DNA from: Promethearchaeati archaeon
GTDB taxonomy: Archaea; Asgardarchaeota; Heimdallarchaeia; Heimdallarchaeales; Heimdallarchaeaceae
DNA length: 62,988 bases
Assembly: GCA_013166775.1 (NCBI GenBank)
Contig: JABLTJ010000020.1
Location: 1-62,988 of the forward strand
Direction: 5' to 3'
The notes below the pieces were generated by a model. The model was not told the DNA's origin, made no database searches, and was given only the letters and a program-made list of their open reading frames with translations. The first letter of the stretch is position 1. Each line of letters begins with the position of its first letter. Positions 26,401-35,283 of the stretch are shown in pieces. The translations under genes were made by a program, and so were the position numbers.

Positions 26401-27855
26401 CTACTTATCGTATATTCCTTTATAAGGCGCTCTTTCTCCACTCATATACCTTTGATGAGGATCTCTAATAAATACTGTAAAAATAATACCTATAGAGAAA
26501 AGTATTAACAGGCTTGCAAGAGCGATTCTCATTGGAGTAGGAGTAGGTAAGTGATCAGTTAGAAAAATCACACCTCCAAACATGAGCGGAGATACAATGG
26601 CACTTACCCTTCCAGCAATCTTTTGGAAGCCACCATATTGTGCTAGTTTTGATGGCGGTGCAAGAATCATAATAAATTGCCTTCCAACAATCCATATCCC
26701 CCCAAATCCTATCCCAATGAAAATTGCTCCAAACCAAATTACCCAAGAAGGAATTGGTCCCAATCCACTTACAACAAAAATGGCTATTGCAATAAACCAA
26801 GATATTGCTACACCTAAGAATAAGTTCTTTGGTCCTAATCTATTCATAAGTCGTCCAACAATTATACCGAAAATTATTGAGAAAACTATTCCCCCAAGAA
26901 TTATATAATCAGTCATTCCTGCAAGTGCTTCTCCACCCATTGTTGAAACAACTGGAACCATATAAAGAATAGTCGTATTCGCCGCATCCGTTATGAAAAA
27001 CCAAGCTAAAAAGAACAACCATGAATTCCTATCGGAGAGAATTGCTTTGAAGGAAATTTTGAAATCAGTAACCGCTGATTTCACATAATCTTTAGCTGTT
27101 AAATCTTCATCAGGAGGATTTTCTACTTCCCTATGGAAGAGATATGGAATACTGATCAAGATTATGACTATTGCTGATATCAAGAATAACCATCTTAATC
27201 CACCATAGTTCAAATTGTTACGATCAAGAACTACACTACCTAATTCCCACATTTCATGATTCTGTTCATTTAAATCGTGTGGACCAAATACACCATCCAG
27301 ACCGATTATAATACTGATTACTATGGCAATTACTGAGCCAAACGCTGCAAGCGCACCGCCTATAGCTTGCATAAAACCTCTTTTTTCTGTTTCAGCTATA
27401 AAAGGAATTTGCGCATCATAAAACATTCTACCTGCCTGATAACAAAAATTCGCAATCACAAATAGAATACAAGCCCACCAAAAGTTATTCCAAACAGTGA
27501 TTAATGCTGTTACTGTCACCATGATTCCTGCGGAAATAAGCACAGCTGGTTTTCTTTTCCCGGCTTTATCCGATATAGCACCCAATATTGGACCGAATAT
27601 AGCAATTAAAAGGTTTGAACCTGCCATGAATGCTGACATAACAATAAATACTTTGGATAGCGACCAACCCAATTGATATCCAGCTAACAAAGCAAATGGA
27701 GTGAATGCTAGACTGATTACAGCTTGTGAAAAGAAAGTATCAGCCATATCATAGCTATACCACAACCAAGCATTTTTCCTGTTTGTTTCTTTTGATTCTA
27801 ATCCTAGTTCTTTACTATCTTTGTCTAAAACCAAGTCATTTGACAATTTTTTCAC
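26401..27855 (-). CDS. Major facilitator transporter, UMF1-like
   Basis: 484 residues with twelve predicted helices. The first helix begins AWLWYSYDMADTFFSQAV, close to the W-x2-YDxA(N/D) signature of the UMF1 (Atg22-like) branch, and GAISDKAGKRKP between helices 2 and 3 is the classic MFS loop. Atg22-type members export amino acids from vacuoles in fungi; prokaryotic relatives are largely uncharacterised. Convergent with the HAD gene and divergent from the cyclophilin gene. Confidence 0.82.
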   Translation of the reverse strand: MKKLSNDLVLDKDSKELGLESKETNRKNAWLWYSYDMADTFFSQAVISLAFTPFALLAGYQLGWSLSKVFIVMSAFMAGSNLLIAIFGPILGAISDKAGKRKPAVLISAGIMVTVTALITVWNNFWWACILFVIANFCYQAGRMFYDAQIPFIAETEKRGFMQAIGGALAAFGSVIAIVISIIIGLDGVFGPHDLNEQNHEMWELGSVVLDRNNLNYGGLRWLFLISAIVIILISIPYLFHREVENPPDEDLTAKDYVKSAVTDFKISFKAILSDRNSWLFFLAWFFITDAANTTILYMVPVVSTMGGEALAGMTDYIILGGIVFSIIFGIIVGRLMNRLGPKNLFLGVAISWFIAIAIFVVSGLGPIPSWVIWFGAIFIGIGFGGIWIVGRQFIMILAPPSKLAQYGGFQKIAGRVSAIVSPLMFGGVIFLTDHLPTPTPMRIALASLLILFSIGIIFTVFIRDPHQRYMSGERAPYKGIYDK

Positions 27856-28157
27856 CTTAAATAATCCTCTTAATAGGAGAATTTTGTCTTTAACTATACT
27901 GGTTTATTTTAAAGATTCACTAGAATATGATGAAAAATATATTATTTCATATTTTTACTCTTTTACACAATAGTAAGAGCTAGCTGAAACAGTTTCTGGA
28001 TTATAATTTGAGAATAATACCACCTTATTAGAAGAGTAATTACTTTAGAAAATAACCTTGTTGTTTAGGTCACTTTCTTGTGAAGGAACCTTGATGCAAT
28101 GTTGATACAACAGTATATATTTAAGAGGAGAAAAAGAATTGGTGTAAGGAGATTATT
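27856..28157. promoter_or_regulatory. Divergent intergenic region, promoter of the cyclophilin gene
   Basis: About 300 bases between two divergent genes, with no reading frame of note. A clear TATA box, tatatattta at 28114-28123, lies about 25-30 bases before a probable start near 28145, and AAGGAG at 28146-28151 stands six bases ahead of the cyclophilin ATG. The promoter of the transporter gene must also lie here, at the left side, but I could not single out a box. Confidence 0.5.
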
Positions 28158-28631
28158 ATGACAAAAGCTATTGTTGAAACTAATAAAGGAAAATTCATAA
28201 TCGAATTTTTTGATGAACATACACCTAATACTGTTAAGAATTTCGTAAGTCTAGCAAGTTCTGGCTATTATGATGGTGTAACATTCCATAGAGTAATACC
28301 TGATTTTGTGGTTCAAGGTGGAGATCCAACAGGATCAGGGAAAGGAGGACCTGGATATAATTTTGCTGATGAAGTTGATAATCCTGTTCAAGAGCACAAA
28401 CTTGGTCATCTAAGTATGGCGAATGCAGGAGCTAACACAAATGGATCACAGTTCTTCATCGTTCTTAATCCAAATAATTGTAAACACCTAAATGGAAAAC
28501 ACACTGTTTTTGGTAAAATTGTTGATGGTATGGGTGTTGTTAATAACATAGGTCAAGGAGATTCAATGACAAAAGTAACAATTGAAGATGAATCTGATAT
28601 TATTAAAAATCATCAACTTGTAAAACTTTAA
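28158..28631 (+). CDS. Peptidyl-prolyl cis-trans isomerase, cyclophilin type
   Basis: 157 residues, a single compact cyclophilin domain. The active-site strand FHRVIPDFVVQGGDP holds the catalytic Arg, and GSQFFIVL, NGKHTVFGKIVDGM and MANAGANTNGS are all kept. There is no signal peptide, so it acts in the cytoplasm on folding proteins. A TATA box and a strong AAGGAG site precede it. The next gene is about 1 kb away across a decayed mobile element. Confidence 0.95.
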   Translation: MTKAIVETNKGKFIIEFFDEHTPNTVKNFVSLASSGYYDGVTFHRVIPDFVVQGGDPTGSGKGGPGYNFADEVDNPVQEHKLGHLSMANAGANTNGSQFFIVLNPNNCKHLNGKHTVFGKIVDGMGVVNNIGQGDSMTKVTIEDESDIIKNHQLVKL

Positions 28632-28707
28632 AGCTATAGATTTTTCTTCTTATTTTTCTTTCTTTATAGAAAACAAATCAGTTTCAAAATCAATATTAAG
28701 GGAATTA

Positions 28708-28725
28708 GTGGCTCGAGAGGGTTTC
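28708..28725 (+). repeat. Partial copy of the tRNA-Met 3' end (att-like site)
   Basis: gtggctcgagagggtttc matches bases 30637-30654, the T arm and acceptor end of the tRNA-Met gene, at 16 of 18 positions and in the same orientation. It lies 1.9 kb beyond the tRNA's 3' end, which is the geometry left when an element integrates into the end of a tRNA gene. Confidence 0.5.
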
Positions 28726-28775
28726 TTTTTACGCGTTTAAATACTATTTTGGAAATAATAGAGTAGCAAGAAAAG

Positions 28776-29305
28776 GTATCATCAATTTCTACTGAAATCA
28801 TTACTAGATTATTTGACTTACATCCGATAGAACCTCAATCAGAGATCGGATATGAGATATTTGGTAAATTTTGTTCCTCTGTTAATAAACTGATAAACGC
28901 TGGGATGATGTATGACGATACTCTGTTTGAAAGAGATAATTTGACATCAGTGAAGAACTTCTATAACATAATCACTCAAAATCAGGATTTGAAGATCTAA
29001 GATGGTCAAAACATTCTCAAAGGAGAGAAACAAATTTTTTCATTTCAACATGGCAAATACATTGGTTCTTTAGTAGAATTATTCAATTATCAACAAGCAT
29101 TGCTAGACGGAATGGAATAAGAACAGAAATTGTAAATCCTTACAAAACCTCTAAAATCTGTTCAACTTGTGGAAAGGAAGGTTCAAGAAAAAGTAAAAAA
29201 TTCAAATGTACACATCACTTATGTAAGTTGCAATTAGATAGCGATCTGAATGCAGCACGCAATATAGGTAATGTAAACAGAAAGTGTTATCCTGTTCAAC
29301 TATAG
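28776..29305 (+). pseudogene. Decayed TnpB (IS200/IS605-type OrfB) gene
   Basis: Two broken pieces in different frames. The first (28776-29000) has TnpB-like N-terminal residues such as FCSSVNKLINAG and SVKNFYNIITQNQ, then a stop. The second, open from about 29039 to the TAG at 29303-29305, carries the diagnostic C-terminus: NPYKTSKICSTCGKEG, a second Cys pair (KCTHHLCK) and the final catalytic segment DSDLNAARNIG of the RuvC-like domain. The middle of the protein, including the first two RuvC acidic motifs, is missing. No start codon is apparent and no transposase TnpA is nearby. TnpB is the RNA-guided nuclease of IS605 elements; this copy is dead. Confidence 0.85.
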
Positions 29306-29340
29306 GTTTTACAGGTTGGGTTTCCGTAAAATCCCATATT

Positions 29341-29356
29341 AAGTTGCTTGCAACTT
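29341..29356. repeat. Small perfect hairpin after the TnpB relic
   Basis: aagttgc and gcaactt form a seven-base-pair stem around a two-base loop, 35 bases after the TnpB stop. Intact IS605 elements carry hairpins at their ends and a guide RNA at the 3' side of tnpB, so this may be what remains of the right end. Confidence 0.35.
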
Positions 29357-29621
29357 TGAAAATACAACTTCGATCCCTCGACTAATCTTGTACCAATTTC
29401 AATTCCTATCGTTTTGATTTTCTAAAAATGAGAAACTCAAATAGATATATAAATGCAGTAAAAAAGATTATTTGTACTATGTTCTTGAGACTCAAAAATA
29501 ACCAAAGTGGAAATGAAAAAGAAAATAGCACAACTATCAATTTAGAAAATTACAGAATTGCAAAGCACACTATTTGAGAGAGATATTAGGACTGCTCTGA
29601 ATTGCTGCTATTTATATTATT

Positions 29622-30581
29622 ATGAGAATTTATTCAAGTGTAATAGGAGCTATTGACAATAATGAACTTATCCTCTTTATTTTAACTCCAATATTATGTG
29701 TTTTTTGTTCTTTACTCTTGTATAATTCATATAATCTTATTTTCAGATCCTCTAGAGTTATAAACAGAAATTTCCTTTTGATACGAGTGGTTTCAGTTGT
29801 ATTTCTTGGTTTATCTTTGCTTATTAATAAAATAGTCATATCTAAATTAGGAATTGAACCAGTTTTAGATTTTGGAGGGGGATATTTAGACATTAGCTTT
29901 TACTTGGTAGTAATTCTTCCCTTTTATTCCATAATTTCTACTCTTTTTATTATGCTCTATTTGAATATTTTCAAGAAAAATAACTTATTATTCATTCATT
30001 ATTTTCAAGAAAAACGAAAAAAAGAACAGCAAAATATAGAAAAATCGATTCAAGTTTATTTAGGTATCTTAGCAGGCATAATATTGTTAGATCCTATATG
30101 GTTTCTATATTATTCTAGGAAGGAAATACTAATTGTTAGAAAAGATGAGGTTGATTGGAAAGATTTAGCACAAAGACTTCAAAAATCGCTTTCAGAAAAA
30201 CAAATACTTAAAACGGATTATCTCGAAAAAAAGAGTTCTAGTACCATAATTATTGACAGCAGACAACAACTAAATCATGATTTTCTCGAAAAAAACCAGA
30301 AGTTTATCAAAGAATTACAAGAAATAAGTCTTATAGGAATACTTTGTCTATTATTTTTGACACAACATCATCCCTCTTTCTCCTCAGTAAGAATAATTAA
30401 CAGAACACTTCAAATTCCCGTTTCATCAACTTATAGAATTTTACAGAAACTAGTTGGTATGAATTTAGTTACAGACTATATTATAACTAAACAACCCAAT
30501 AAGATGTTCTACGGTATAACTGAGAAAGGAGATACAATAGTACTTAAACTCTATGAATTATTAGGAGAAAGCATTTTGTAA
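29622..30581 (+). CDS. Membrane-anchored winged-helix transcription regulator (putative)
   Basis: 319 residues. Helices near 15-37, 50-68, 88-118 and 145-165 form an N-terminal membrane part; then a charged, partly coiled linker (about 175-230); and a C-terminal winged helix from about 235 with FLTQHHPSFSSVRIINRTL, SSTYRILQKLVGMNLV and a wing ending in YGITEKGDTIV, as in MarR/PadR-type domains. The DNA-binding part would face the cytoplasm. Such proteins couple a membrane signal to transcription. No partner gene is adjacent; it sits between the TnpB relic and tRNA-Met, inside a stretch that may be an old integrated element. The target is unknown. Confidence 0.7.
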   Translation: MRIYSSVIGAIDNNELILFILTPILCVFCSLLLYNSYNLIFRSSRVINRNFLLIRVVSVVFLGLSLLINKIVISKLGIEPVLDFGGGYLDISFYLVVILPFYSIISTLFIMLYLNIFKKNNLLFIHYFQEKRKKEQQNIEKSIQVYLGILAGIILLDPIWFLYYSRKEILIVRKDEVDWKDLAQRLQKSLSEKQILKTDYLEKKSSSTIIIDSRQQLNHDFLEKNQKFIKELQEISLIGILCLLFLTQHHPSFSSVRIINRTLQIPVSSTYRILQKLVGMNLVTDYIITKQPNKMFYGITEKGDTIVLKLYELLGESIL

Positions 30582-30634
30582 TATATTAGTGATATTATCC
30601 AAATCATTTGACACCAAAAATAAAGAAAAAACTA

Positions 30635-30760
30635 TGGTGGCTCGAGCGAGTTTCGATCTCGCGACCTCAGGATTTCTCATCTGAGGTTTTCAGCTCATAA
30701 GTCTAGCCCTTATTTCAAAGATTATGAGTCCTGCGCTCTAGCCAGCTGAGCTACCGAGCC
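30635..30760 (-). tRNA. tRNA-Met(CAT) with a 49-nt intron
   Basis: Acceptor GGCTCGG pairs with TCGAGCC (one wobble), D arm GCTC/GAGC, anticodon stem CAGGA/TCCTG with loop CTCATA before the intron (anticodon CAT), T arm GCGAG/CTCGC. Discriminator A and encoded CCA (30635-30637). Splicing gives CTCATAA, a normal elongator-Met loop. A CAT anticodon could also be a modified isoleucine tRNA; the elongator-Met reading is favoured by the GCTCAGCTGG D arm, but not proven. Confidence 0.88.
30674..30722 (-). other. tRNA-Met intron at position 37/38
   Basis: 49 nucleotides after position 37. The sequence can pair with the anticodon region (for example, a second CTTATGAG-like run faces the CTCATAA loop), as expected of a bulge-helix-bulge splicing substrate. 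Longer than the 29-nt intron of tRNA-Asp in this window. Confidence 0.8.
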
Positions 30761-30989
30761 ATTTAGGTTTTTCGTGGAAATTTACCTTAAAAAGTTTTCT
30801 TAAAGCGATTACCCTTGAATATATAATTCACGTTTTTAAATTCTTAATTCTATCCAATAACTGAAAAAGATATTATCTTTCTAGAAGATTAATTTATTAA
30901 AACAATTGATTGGGAAGAAATTGATTAATAAAGACAAATATTGTAATTTTTGGACTTAAAATAAAATAATTAAAAATAGGGAGGGAAAA

Positions 30990-31658
30990 TTATTCTTGTT
31001 CTTCGTCAGTCTGCGCGTCTGCTGCGGATTCTTCACCAGTCTGCGCGTCTGCTGCGGATTCTTCATCAGTCTGCGCGTCTGCTGCAGGTTTTGCGATTTT
31101 AAGTATTCCTTTTGAGAATTTTCCGCTCTTCTGCAGCTCTTTTACGATCTCGTTTCCTTTACCTATCTTATATGTACATTGAGTTGGAAATCTATCTGCT
31201 GCTCTTTTTAAAGCATCAAGAGCTATTCTATAATACTCAGCAGTGGTTCTCACTGTAACTAATTCTTGACCTTCTTTTACTCTTGCTGCCCTATCTGTTG
31301 GTTTTCCAAAAGATCTTCTCATTCCATCTTGAATTCTATCAGCACCAGCTACTGCCATCATTTTGTTTTCTCGTAGTATATGATGTGGATGAATTCTGAT
31401 AGTCATATGATAGTTATCTAGTCCTAATTTTCTTTGTAGATGTCTATTTACCGCAATTCTTGCTGCTTCTAAAGCTGTGTGTCTAATTTGACATTTATCT
31501 GTTGAAACAAGGTGTATGTGTACTGGAAAATCACCTTTTCTGTTACCTGTGTCATAAGCCCTTATTCTTGAGTCTGGTACTCCTCTAACATATTTACCTA
31601 CTCTTGTATTTGCGGGTCCTCTTACTTTTACATAACATCTTGCTGGTCTTTTACCCAT
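30990..31658 (-). CDS. rpl10e: Large-subunit ribosomal protein L10e (uL16) with acidic repeat tail
   Basis: 222 residues from the ATG at 31658 (GGGTG lies just ahead; a GTG three codons upstream is possible). The core has KRPARCYV, QIRHTALEAARIAVNRHLQ, IRIHPHHILREN, AGADRIQDGMRRSFGKP and AARVKEGQ, all characteristic of L10e, which contacts the ribosomal A-site region. Archaeal L10e usually ends near 170-180 residues; this one has an extra tail of about 40 residues built from a ten-residue acidic repeat (DAQTDEESAA) present about 2.6 times. The gene follows S7 by 18 bases, an unusual partner. Confidence 0.95.
   Translation of the reverse strand: MGKRPARCYVKVRGPANTRVGKYVRGVPDSRIRAYDTGNRKGDFPVHIHLVSTDKCQIRHTALEAARIAVNRHLQRKLGLDNYHMTIRIHPHHILRENKMMAVAGADRIQDGMRRSFGKPTDRAARVKEGQELVTVRTTAEYYRIALDALKRAADRFPTQCTYKIGKGNEIVKELQKSGKFSKGILKIAKPAADAQTDEESAADAQTGEESAADAQTDEEQE
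31001..31086 (-). repeat. 30-bp tandem repeat encoding the L10e acidic tail
   Basis: Units at 31011-31040 and 31041-31070 differ at one base, with partial units on both sides (31001-31010 and 31071-31086). The unit (ctgcgcgtctgctgcggatt plus ten more bases) is much richer in G and C than its surroundings. Each unit encodes DAQTDEESAA or a one-residue variant. The near identity of copies implies recent expansion by slippage or recombination. Confidence 0.9.
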
Positions 31659-31676
31659 TTCTTTCACCCATTCACT

Positions 31677-32246
31677 TTATCTTGCTGAAAGAGCTATTCT
31701 TTCAATTTCTTGTCTTTTCTTCACTGCAGCACTTGCTTGTTCACCTTTTGCTGCAAGAATTAATTCTTCTGCTACTATCTCCTCAAAGCTTTTTATGTTA
31801 TTGAAGCTTTTCTGATAAATTGCAGCTGTTAAGAATCTTAATGCTAGATCTACTCTTCTAGAAGGAGCAACATCAACAGCAATATGTTGAGCTACACCAC
31901 CATAAGTTAAACGAGTGGTTTCTTCTCTTGGAGCAGCAGTCCTAATGGCATCAACTAATACTTGAACTGGATTATGTCCAGATCTTTCATGTATTATTTC
32001 AAATGCTACTCGTACAACATTGATTGCTCTTTGCTTTTTTCCTGCATTTTTCCCTTTTCTCATCAACTTGTTAACAAAGCGCTCTACGATACTCATTTCT
32101 GCTTTCTTAAATCGTTGATCTTGATTCCTTCCTCCTGAGTGAGGAAAATATACTGGTCGAAGGGAAATGTATCTTTGTAGCCCTAAATCACTTACTGACA
32201 CTTCGGAAAGATCCCATTTTCCAAAGAGCTTGATTTCTTCGCTCAT
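31677..32246 (-). CDS. rps7: Small-subunit ribosomal protein S7 (uS7)
   Basis: 189 residues, the archaeal length. Typical segments are GGRNQDQRFKKAEMSIVERF at the start of the conserved part, GKKQRAINVVRVAFEII, NPVQVLVDAIRTAAPREE and RRVDLALRFLTAAI. S7 nucleates folding of the 16S rRNA head and contacts the E site. The ATG is preceded by GAGG. In most archaea S7 follows S12 and NusA and precedes EF-1A; here it is the first gene of a pair with L10e. Confidence 0.96.
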   Translation of the reverse strand: MSEEIKLFGKWDLSEVSVSDLGLQRYISLRPVYFPHSGGRNQDQRFKKAEMSIVERFVNKLMRKGKNAGKKQRAINVVRVAFEIIHERSGHNPVQVLVDAIRTAAPREETTRLTYGGVAQHIAVDVAPSRRVDLALRFLTAAIYQKSFNNIKSFEEIVAEELILAAKGEQASAAVKKRQEIERIALSAR

Positions 32247-32374
32247 TTTAGTAGCCTCTTTAACTAGATTAGCAGAACTATATTATGTTTAAAAATATAA
32301 TGTTGAAAGACAGATACTGATTTATTTCTTTTAGAAAGAATAAAAAAAGGAAAAAGAAGAAAAATTTCTTATTA

Positions 32375-33388
32375 CTACAAGTTCAATTTCTTAACTATCC
32401 AAGGTACGAGCAGGAATAGTATTGGTCCCATTAATGCATATACTACCATATCTAGTGATATCTTCAACGCTTCAAGAGCCATGTCATCGGTTAGTATCTG
32501 ATCATAGACATAGATGACTCCTATTGGGATAGCTACTAGAAGAATACGTAGAATATACTTCCACCATTTATCTGCTCTACTATTGAAGCCTACAAGTTTA
32601 CCTTCTAGAGCATAAGATATTGACGCTGTAGTAAACAGAACTAATGTTTTCAAAATCCTTATCTTTTGTTTAAATTCATCAGGATTAGATGATCCTTCGT
32701 GAAGGAATATTATAGGTAAGGCAAAAACAGCAAACACAAGTAAAGCAACTAGGATTTTAATTATTATTGATTGTTTATCCAAAAAGTTTCCTACTGGTTT
32801 TTCTACTAATATAAAGATTCCAACAACTAGCATTCCTATTCCAAAACCCATTAGTACGTCTGTAAACCAATGAACGACAAGATAAATTCTTGAGAAACCA
32901 ATAAGCAAAGGTAAAGCAATACCCACAGTTATCATACCCCATTTAGCAACACTTGCTGCAAGAGTACCCCAAACTGTCGTGCTCAACTGTGCATGACCGC
33001 TTGGTAGACCATAGGTTATCTTGTCTACTGGATCATAACCAAAACTATCGTCTGGTCTATCAAAACCAAAACCAACTTTCGTTACGGCATTTACTGTCAT
33101 AGAAGATACTAGTGTTACGATTATTCTGTAAGCCTTCTTTTTATCCCAAACGTAATAAAGAATCACAAGGAGAGCTATGTAAATAATGGACTCACCTAAG
33201 TATGTTATTATTCCCATTATTTTATGACCTATTCCTTGTTCTGACTCAGTAACATAGAAGAAATCAGAAACTGCTGTATCAATTGGATTATCTCTGTTTG
33301 GTGAACTATATACAATTCCTAATGCTGCACCAATGAGTGCAGCTCCTAAAACAATTAAAACAATTAAAGCGATGTTTTTCTTTTTCAT
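32375..33388 (-). CDS. PAP2-family membrane phosphatase
   Basis: 337 residues, about nine helices. The three PAP2 motifs are present: KVGFGFDRP (K-x6-RP), PSGH, and SRIYLVVHWFTD (SR-x5-H-x3-D). The enzymes remove phosphate from lipids such as phosphatidate or polyprenyl pyrophosphate at the outer membrane face; a role in lipid-carrier recycling for glycan synthesis is plausible. An extra C-terminal set of helices (about 215-330) goes beyond the basic six-helix core. Single-gene unit. Confidence 0.9.
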   Translation of the reverse strand: MKKKNIALIVLIVLGAALIGAALGIVYSSPNRDNPIDTAVSDFFYVTESEQGIGHKIMGIITYLGESIIYIALLVILYYVWDKKKAYRIIVTLVSSMTVNAVTKVGFGFDRPDDSFGYDPVDKITYGLPSGHAQLSTTVWGTLAASVAKWGMITVGIALPLLIGFSRIYLVVHWFTDVLMGFGIGMLVVGIFILVEKPVGNFLDKQSIIIKILVALLVFAVFALPIIFLHEGSSNPDEFKQKIRILKTLVLFTTASISYALEGKLVGFNSRADKWWKYILRILLVAIPIGVIYVYDQILTDDMALEALKISLDMVVYALMGPILFLLVPWIVKKLNL

Positions 33389-33652
33389 AATACCATTTTT
33401 TATAGTTTTACATATTCAAAAAGCTTTTCGTTCAACTATGGAAACACGTATTATTCACGTATTATTTTCGTGTGTCTATAAAACATGTTTTTTAGTTAAA
33501 TATCTCGAAATGGCAATATAATTACGTTTCTTATAAAAAAAGGCAAATAGCGAAAATCGAAAAAATTAAGTAAAAAATCTTGGCTGATTCATGCAGAAAT
33601 TTTCAGCGAAAGAATAAAATAAGACAATATGAAATATAGTGCAGTGATTATA

Positions 33653-34420
33653 ATGGGTACATACAAAGACCTAGTTGGGAAGAAAGTCGTAATTACTGGA
33701 GGTGCAAGTGGGATAGGATTATCAACTGCTAAACGTTTTATTGATGAAGGTGCTAAGGTTGTAATTATTGATTGGAATGAAGAAGAGTTGAATAAAGTTC
33801 TCTCTAGTATTCCTGAACTCAAGGGTGGAATCCATGCCGATGTGAGTAATCCCGAGCAAATTAAAACTGCATTCAAGAAAATAGATGAAGTTTTAGGAAG
33901 TATTGATATTCTAATTTCCAATGCAGGTATAAGTTTTCGTAATCCGTTTTTAGAAATTGATTATGAACAATGGTCCAAAGTTCTCCGAGTTAATCTAGAT
34001 GGAATGTTCTTATGTGCAAAAGAAACAATATTAAGAATGCAAAAACAATCATCTGGAGTTGTTTTATTAACTGCATCCAATAATGGAATGGAGGGTCGTC
34101 CATTTTATACAGATTATAATAGCTCAAAAGCTGGTGTCATACTTCTTGCTAAAACATTAGCTTTAGAATTTGCTCCTTGGTTAAGAGTAAATGCTATCTG
34201 CCCAGGTTATGTTCTTACACCTATGCAAAAAGCAGAATATACACCCGAGAAGTTAGAAATACTTAATTCAAAAATACCTTTGAAACGTCATGCCAAACCA
34301 GAAGAAGTTGCTGGTCTATTTGCGTTTCTTGCGTCTTCTGAAGCAGCTTATATTACAGGGCAAGCTATCGCTATTGACGGGGGAGAAACAGCTGGTCCAT
34401 ATACACCAATGGATGAATAA
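33653..34420 (+). CDS. Short-chain dehydrogenase/reductase, first of two
   Basis: 255 residues from the ATG at 33653; an ATG at 33629 would add eight residues not typical of the family. Cofactor motif TGGASGIG near residue 13, NAG in the ISNAGIS turn, catalytic Ser/Asn in LTASNNG, Tyr-x3-Lys in YNSSKAG and the PG motif in ICPGYV. Asp in VIIDWN after strand 2 suggests NAD rather than NADP. It begins a plus-strand cluster with a second dehydrogenase, both P-protein halves and an ATP-NAD-kinase-like protein. The substrate is unknown. Confidence 0.9.
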   Translation: MGTYKDLVGKKVVITGGASGIGLSTAKRFIDEGAKVVIIDWNEEELNKVLSSIPELKGGIHADVSNPEQIKTAFKKIDEVLGSIDILISNAGISFRNPFLEIDYEQWSKVLRVNLDGMFLCAKETILRMQKQSSGVVLLTASNNGMEGRPFYTDYNSSKAGVILLAKTLALEFAPWLRVNAICPGYVLTPMQKAEYTPEKLEILNSKIPLKRHAKPEEVAGLFAFLASSEAAYITGQAIAIDGGETAGPYTPMDE

Positions 34421-34445
34421 ATAGAAAAATTGGAGAAGAAATTTT

Positions 34446-35237
34446 ATGGAATCAAAATATAAGCAAGTTCTGGATCTCATTTCTTTAGAAGGAAAAATAG
34501 CAATAGTTACAGGAGCTGCATCAGGTATTGGTCTAGCAACAACAAAGCTGTTAGCTGAAATGGGTGCTACTGTTGTTTTGATTGATATTAATGAATCCAA
34601 GGGAAAAGAGGTAGCTGAGCAAATTAAGGAAGAAAAAGGACAAGCAGAGTTTTATTTATGCGATGTTACTTCTGATTCTGAATGTGAAAAAACAGTAAAC
34701 GCAATTTACGAAAAGTTTGGAAAAATTGATATATTGTTCAATAATGCAGGCGTGATGCGACGAAAGAATGTTGTTGACTTAGAAGAAAAAGATTGGGATC
34801 TAATCATTGATGTTAATCTTAAATCAATATACTTACTGTCTAAACATGTTATTCCTATCATGATTAAAAGAGGAGGGGGGAATATCATTAACAATGGATC
34901 AGGTTGGGGCATTAAAGGAGGAGCTAAAGCTGTTGCTTACTGTGCAGCTAAGGGGGGTGTTGTGAATATGACAAGGGCAATGGCAATAGATCACGGAAAA
35001 GATGGCATTCGTGTCAATTGTGTTTGTCCAGGTGATGTTGACACTCCACTTTTGAGAGGGGAGGCAAAGCAACTAGACGTTGATGAAGAAGAGTTCATGG
35101 AAGAAGCTGCAAATCGACCACTCAATCGAGTAGGTAAACCTCTAGATGTAGCTCGTGCTGTTCTTTATCTCGCTAGTGATCTTTCAAGCTGGGTAACTGG
35201 TACTTCCATAATTGTTGATGGTGGGGGTCTTGCTTAG
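34446..35237 (+). CDS. Short-chain dehydrogenase/reductase, second of two
   Basis: 263 residues with TGAASGIG, FNNAGVM, a catalytic Ser in NGSGWG, Tyr-x3-Lys in YCAAKGG and VCPGDVDTP. The VLIDIN end of strand 2 suggests NAD. It is clearly related to its upstream neighbour (25 bases between) but diverged, so the two may catalyse successive steps or form a pair with different substrates. SDR-fold enzymes of this type oxidise or reduce alcohols, sugars or acyl chains. Confidence 0.9.
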   Translation: MESKYKQVLDLISLEGKIAIVTGAASGIGLATTKLLAEMGATVVLIDINESKGKEVAEQIKEEKGQAEFYLCDVTSDSECEKTVNAIYEKFGKIDILFNNAGVMRRKNVVDLEEKDWDLIIDVNLKSIYLLSKHVIPIMIKRGGGNIINNGSGWGIKGGAKAVAYCAAKGGVVNMTRAMAIDHGKDGIRVNCVCPGDVDTPLLRGEAKQLDVDEEEFMEEAANRPLNRVGKPLDVARAVLYLASDLSSWVTGTSIIVDGGGLA

Positions 35238-35283
35238 ATTATGAATTAATATTTCATATAGAATTTTGGAAGAGGCATATTTA

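Noticed and set aside
26582..26908. Antisense frame within the transporter gene
   Set aside because: It is explained by the codon pattern of the transporter on the other strand.
30635..30760. Reading the CAT tRNA as isoleucine tRNA
   Set aside because: The D arm and loop fit elongator methionine better; not fully excluded, so noted in the feature.
31001..31086. CRISPR-like array
   Set aside because: The repeats are directly adjacent without spacers, in frame, and encode the L10e tail.
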